Below, piece after piece: positions 16,517 to 18,969 of a stretch of 18,969 bases of DNA. Under the pieces are notes generated by a model that was not told the DNA's origin, searched no databases, and worked only from the letters and a program-made list of their open reading frames with translations. Where the stretch lies: the NCBI GenBank assembly GCA_016932295.1, contig JAFGDC010000287.1, forward strand, positions 1 through 18,969. The letters are read 5' to 3'. The first letter of the stretch is position 1. Each line of letters opens with the position of its first letter. Source of the DNA: a candidate division CSSED10-310 bacterium (GTDB lineage Bacteria; CSSED10-310; JAFGDC01). Both the position numbers and the translations under genes were made by a program.

Positions 16517-17617
16517 TCAAGCGAAGTCGATATCCTGGGAATGACGATTTGCCCGTTGTCGGCTGTCCAGGATCGACTTGGGATGCTTCGCCCGTCGCAT
16601 TACTTCCTCATACGTGATGAGGCCGGCGTGGTAGAGTTCCGCCAGCGACGTGTCCATTGAACGCATCCCTTCCCGCACGTGAGTTTGTATGACCGTTTCC
16701 GCTTTGTGGGTATGTCCTTCCCTGATGAGATTGGCGATGGCAATGTTGTTGATGAGGATCTCCGCCGCTATCACGCGGCCCTCGCCGTCGGCGCGGGGGA
16801 TGAGCTGCTGGGCAACGATGCCGATAAGGCAGAAAGCCAGTTGAGTGCGGATCTGAGCCTGTTGATACGAGGGGTACACATCGATAATACGATCGATGGT
16901 CTGGATCGCATCGTTGGTGTGGAGCGTGGTGATCACCAGGTGACCGGTCTCGGCTGCGGTCAGGGTTGTGGAGATCGTCTCCAGATCGCGCATCTCGCCC
17001 ACAAGAATCACGTCCGGATCCTGGCGAAGCACATGCTTCAGCGCTCTCCCGAATCCCAGTGTATCGGCGTACACCTCGCGTTGATCGACGGCGCTTTCTT
17101 TGTGTTCATGAACGAACTCGATGGGATCCTCGATGGTGATTATGTGGCACCGGCGATTCGTATTGATAAGATCGAGAATGGCGGCTTGCGTCGTGCTCTT
17201 GCCTTGGCCGGTGGGACCGGTGACGATTATCAGGCCTCTCGTTCTCGTGGCGAAATCCATCACCACCTGGGGGAGGCCCAGATCGTTGATGGACGGGATG
17301 ATGTTTGGGATAAGGCGGAAAGTGGCCGCCAATCGGCCCCGCTGGTGGTAGAGACTCACTCTGAATCGTTGCTGGTCGCGGATGTCAAGGGAAAACTCCA
17401 GTTCCTTCTCGATTGCCAGGTTTTCTTTCTGTTTGTCGTTGAGCAAACCCAGTACCAGCGCCCTGACCTGGTCGCCGTCCAAGGGGTCGCCTTCAATGGC
17501 GCCGAGTGCACCATCGACCCGCAGCATGGGCGGCAATCCATCCGTCAGAAGGATGTCCGAAGCCTGTGCCTCCATTGCCTGTTTGAAGATAGATTTCAAC
17601 GAATATTCTCTTCTCAT
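16517..17617 (-). CDS. pilT: PilT-type type IV pilus retraction ATPase
   Basis: PilT hexamers power disassembly of type IV pili at the inner membrane, giving twitching and DNA uptake. The 366-residue protein has the N-terminal PAS-like domain (about 1-105) and the RecA-type core. Walker A is 'GPTGQGKS' (134-141, with Gln where Ser is usual). The Asp box is 'TIEDPIEFVH', Walker B 'VILVGEMRD' (203-211) and the His box 'TTLHTND'. The C-terminal 'AIANLIREG' is a variant of the PilT hallmark 'AIRNLIRE'. The ATG at 17617 is chosen over the adjacent TTG at 17620; AAGGTGAGG lies at 17630-17622. It follows a related ATPase gene by 93 bases. No other pilus genes are in view. Confidence 0.93.
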   Translation of the reverse strand: MRREYSLKSIFKQAMEAQASDILLTDGLPPMLRVDGALGAIEGDPLDGDQVRALVLGLLNDKQKENLAIEKELEFSLDIRDQQRFRVSLYHQRGRLAATFRLIPNIIPSINDLGLPQVVMDFATRTRGLIIVTGPTGQGKSTTQAAILDLINTNRRCHIITIEDPIEFVHEHKESAVDQREVYADTLGFGRALKHVLRQDPDVILVGEMRDLETISTTLTAAETGHLVITTLHTNDAIQTIDRIIDVYPSYQQAQIRTQLAFCLIGIVAQQLIPRADGEGRVIAAEILINNIAIANLIREGHTHKAETVIQTHVREGMRSMDTSLAELYHAGLITYEEVMRRAKHPKSILDSRQRANRHSQDIDFA

Positions 17618-17685
17618 CAAACCTCACCTTGAAAGAAATCGAGTCATTTTGGCGTGTGCGTATCTGATTGGTGTCGATCCCGGCC

Positions 17686-17714
17686 ATTATTGCCCATCCG
17701 GCACATCAGTTCAA
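17686..17714 (-). promoter_or_regulatory. Candidate internal promoter for the downstream pilT
   Basis: On the minus strand, TTGAAC (17714-17709) and AATAAT (17691-17686) are separated by 17 bases. The -35 box overlaps the end of the upstream ATPase gene. The boxes match four and five of six consensus positions. It would let the second ATPase be expressed separately. Confidence 0.4.
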
Positions 17715-18799
17715 CCCGATTGAAAGGTATCCAGACCGGTGAAGAGTCCCCGCAGATTCAATCGCAGTTCATCCGGGTTATTGGAGTAATGCAGCGCCGT
17801 CTCTTCATCGACGGCGCCTTCGTTGACCAACAGAAGAAGCGATTGGTTCAGGCTGCACATGCCCGCCGCGTTATTCTTTCTGACTTCTTCCAGTACATCA
17901 TAGTGGCGTCCTTCCACCAGGAACTTGCGGATCGCCGGCGAGTTGAGCAGAATTTCGAAGGCGGGCACACGTCCGGGACTATTGACCCGGGGAAGTAACC
18001 GTTGGCAGATGATACCGCGCAGTGCCAGGGAGAGTTCGAACCGGACCTGGCCCCGGAGATAGTCCGGATAATAGTTCACTATTCGCTCGAGGGTCTGAAC
18101 GATATCCGATGTATGCATGGTGGTGATGACGAGGTGTCCCGTCTGAGCGGCAGAAAGCGCGGTCTTGATGGTTTCGAGATCGCGAATCTCACCGATCATA
18201 ATCACATCAGGACTCTGCCTGATGACATGTTTGAGCGCCGCCGCGAAGTCGTGAGTATCGATTCCCACCTGGCGTTGATTGATGATGCAACACTCGTCTT
18301 CAAACACATATTCTATGGGATCCTCGATTGTCACGATATGACCCTCGCGGCTGTGATTGATGTGCTGGATCATCGCCGCTACCGTGGTGGATTTGCCGCT
18401 TCCCGCCGCACCGGTTACCAGAACCAGCCCTCGAGGCTCCCCGGCCAGGCGCCTAATCGCATCAGGCAGTCCAAGCTCTTTGAATCCCAGAATTCCGACA
18501 TGAATCAGCCGGATCACCATGCCGGGCTCACCCTGTTGATGGAGGAGGTTGATCCTGAATCGGCCGATCGTGGGAAAATGGACCGCCGTGTCGAAATCAA
18601 GGCAATTCCGCACTTGTTCAAGCTGTTGGGCGTTCAAGAGCTGTTCGAGAAGCGTCTCGATATCGCCTGGAGTTATCTGGGGATGCTTCAGTGGCTGCAC
18701 TACTCCGTTGATCCGAATGCGCGGAATCGCGTGACTCTTGATGAACAGATCCGAACCTCCTGCCTCTTTCATTATCATGAGCAACGTTTCAATATGCAT
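17711..18799 (-). CDS. pilT: Second PilT/PilU-like retraction ATPase
   Basis: This 362-residue paralog of the downstream gene has the same domain order. It has an N-terminal domain with 'MKEAGGSDLFIKSHAIPRIR' near residue 10, Walker A 'GAAGSGKS' (130-137), the Asp box 'TIEDPIEYVF', Walker B 'VIMIGEIRD' and the His box 'TTMHTSD'. All are intact, so it should be an active ATPase. The PilT hallmark is changed to 'AIRKFLVEG', and the C-terminus ends 'NPDELRLNLRGL' with an extended tail, which points to a PilU-like role. ATG at 18799 is chosen because GGGAGG lies 6 bases upstream on the minus strand; a longer frame reaching 18937 adds an Arg-rich, implausible tail. It is first in the two-gene minus-strand unit. 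Confidence 0.91.
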   Translation of the reverse strand: MHIETLLMIMKEAGGSDLFIKSHAIPRIRINGVVQPLKHPQITPGDIETLLEQLLNAQQLEQVRNCLDFDTAVHFPTIGRFRINLLHQQGEPGMVIRLIHVGILGFKELGLPDAIRRLAGEPRGLVLVTGAAGSGKSTTVAAMIQHINHSREGHIVTIEDPIEYVFEDECCIINQRQVGIDTHDFAAALKHVIRQSPDVIMIGEIRDLETIKTALSAAQTGHLVITTMHTSDIVQTLERIVNYYPDYLRGQVRFELSLALRGIICQRLLPRVNSPGRVPAFEILLNSPAIRKFLVEGRHYDVLEEVRKNNAAGMCSLNQSLLLLVNEGAVDEETALHYSNNPDELRLNLRGLFTGLDTFQSG

Positions 18800-18860
18800 C
18801 GCACACCTCCCGATCTCCGACCGGTGGAAGTGGTCCCATGTGTTCCGCAAATCACGATAC

Positions 18861-18889
18861 ACAATAAGCAGCGGTTCGTCCCGGGTCAA
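18861..18889 (-). promoter_or_regulatory. Promoter of the minus-strand pilus ATPase pair
   Basis: On the minus strand, TTGACC (18889-18884) and TATTGT (18866-18861) are separated by 17 bases, with five and four of six consensus matches. Transcription would begin near 18854 and give a leader of about 55 bases before the ATG at 18799. Confidence 0.5.
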
Positions 18890-18969
18890 TCGCCGCCGCT
18901 CCCGGAAGGAACGCCGGTCGGGGTGTGCGCGATGCATCGTCCCGGGAGCCGGACCGGTCCCCCGGGCAG

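Noticed and set aside
16679..17632. A 317-codon plus-strand open frame opposite pilT
   Set aside because: The minus-strand PilT has all its ATPase motifs; the plus-strand product shows no domain and reads as the antisense of those motifs.

Overview
The window is a dense bacterial chromosome segment of fairly high GC. Almost every gene runs on the plus strand in tightly coupled clusters; two pilus motor genes at the right end run towards them. A RodZ-like cell-shape protein, a membrane-anchored PpiD-type chaperone and type IV pilus retraction ATPases point to a motile, diderm-type bacterium. I cannot assign a phylum from sequence alone. No tRNA, rRNA, insertion sequence, phage gene or CRISPR array is visible.

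Region 1 (291-3349) has three genes joined by two 8-base overlaps: a helical-repeat protein, a RodZ-like helix-turn-helix/membrane protein, and a second protein with a highly charged linker. The C-terminal ~100 residues of the third gene align with an N-terminal block of the first, so two related proteins flank RodZ. Region 2 (3628-10759) is a complete F-type ATP synthase operon in the order a, c-like, c, b, delta, alpha, gamma, beta, epsilon. It is the most unusual part. Upstream of an ordinary-length c subunit with a two-carboxylate (Na+-type) site lies a 239-residue, three-hairpin c-like protein whose three ion sites have all lost their carboxylates. The gamma gene appears to start at CTG, and epsilon has an acidic insertion and no C-terminal helical hairpin.

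Region 3 (11036-12685) starts at a promoter-like site covered by a perfect inverted repeat. It encodes an SppA-fold protein lacking both the catalytic serine and any candidate catalytic lysine, followed by a Yip1-family membrane protein. Region 4 (12848-16374) carries a PpiD/SurA-like peptidyl-prolyl isomerase, an AmmeMemoRadiSam-type radical SAM enzyme whose 5' end looks frameshifted by a short deletion, and a Maf nucleotide pyrophosphatase, joined by ATGA overlaps. Region 5 (minus strand, 18799 to 16517) has two paralogous PilT-type ATPases with separate promoter-like sites.

The common themes are envelope energetics and envelope maintenance: cell shape, ion-driven ATP synthesis, membrane protein quality control and pilus retraction. 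The best candidate for an undescribed system is the rotor gene pair at 4498-5522. The paralog-RodZ-paralog module and the apparently dead SppA-like protein come next.
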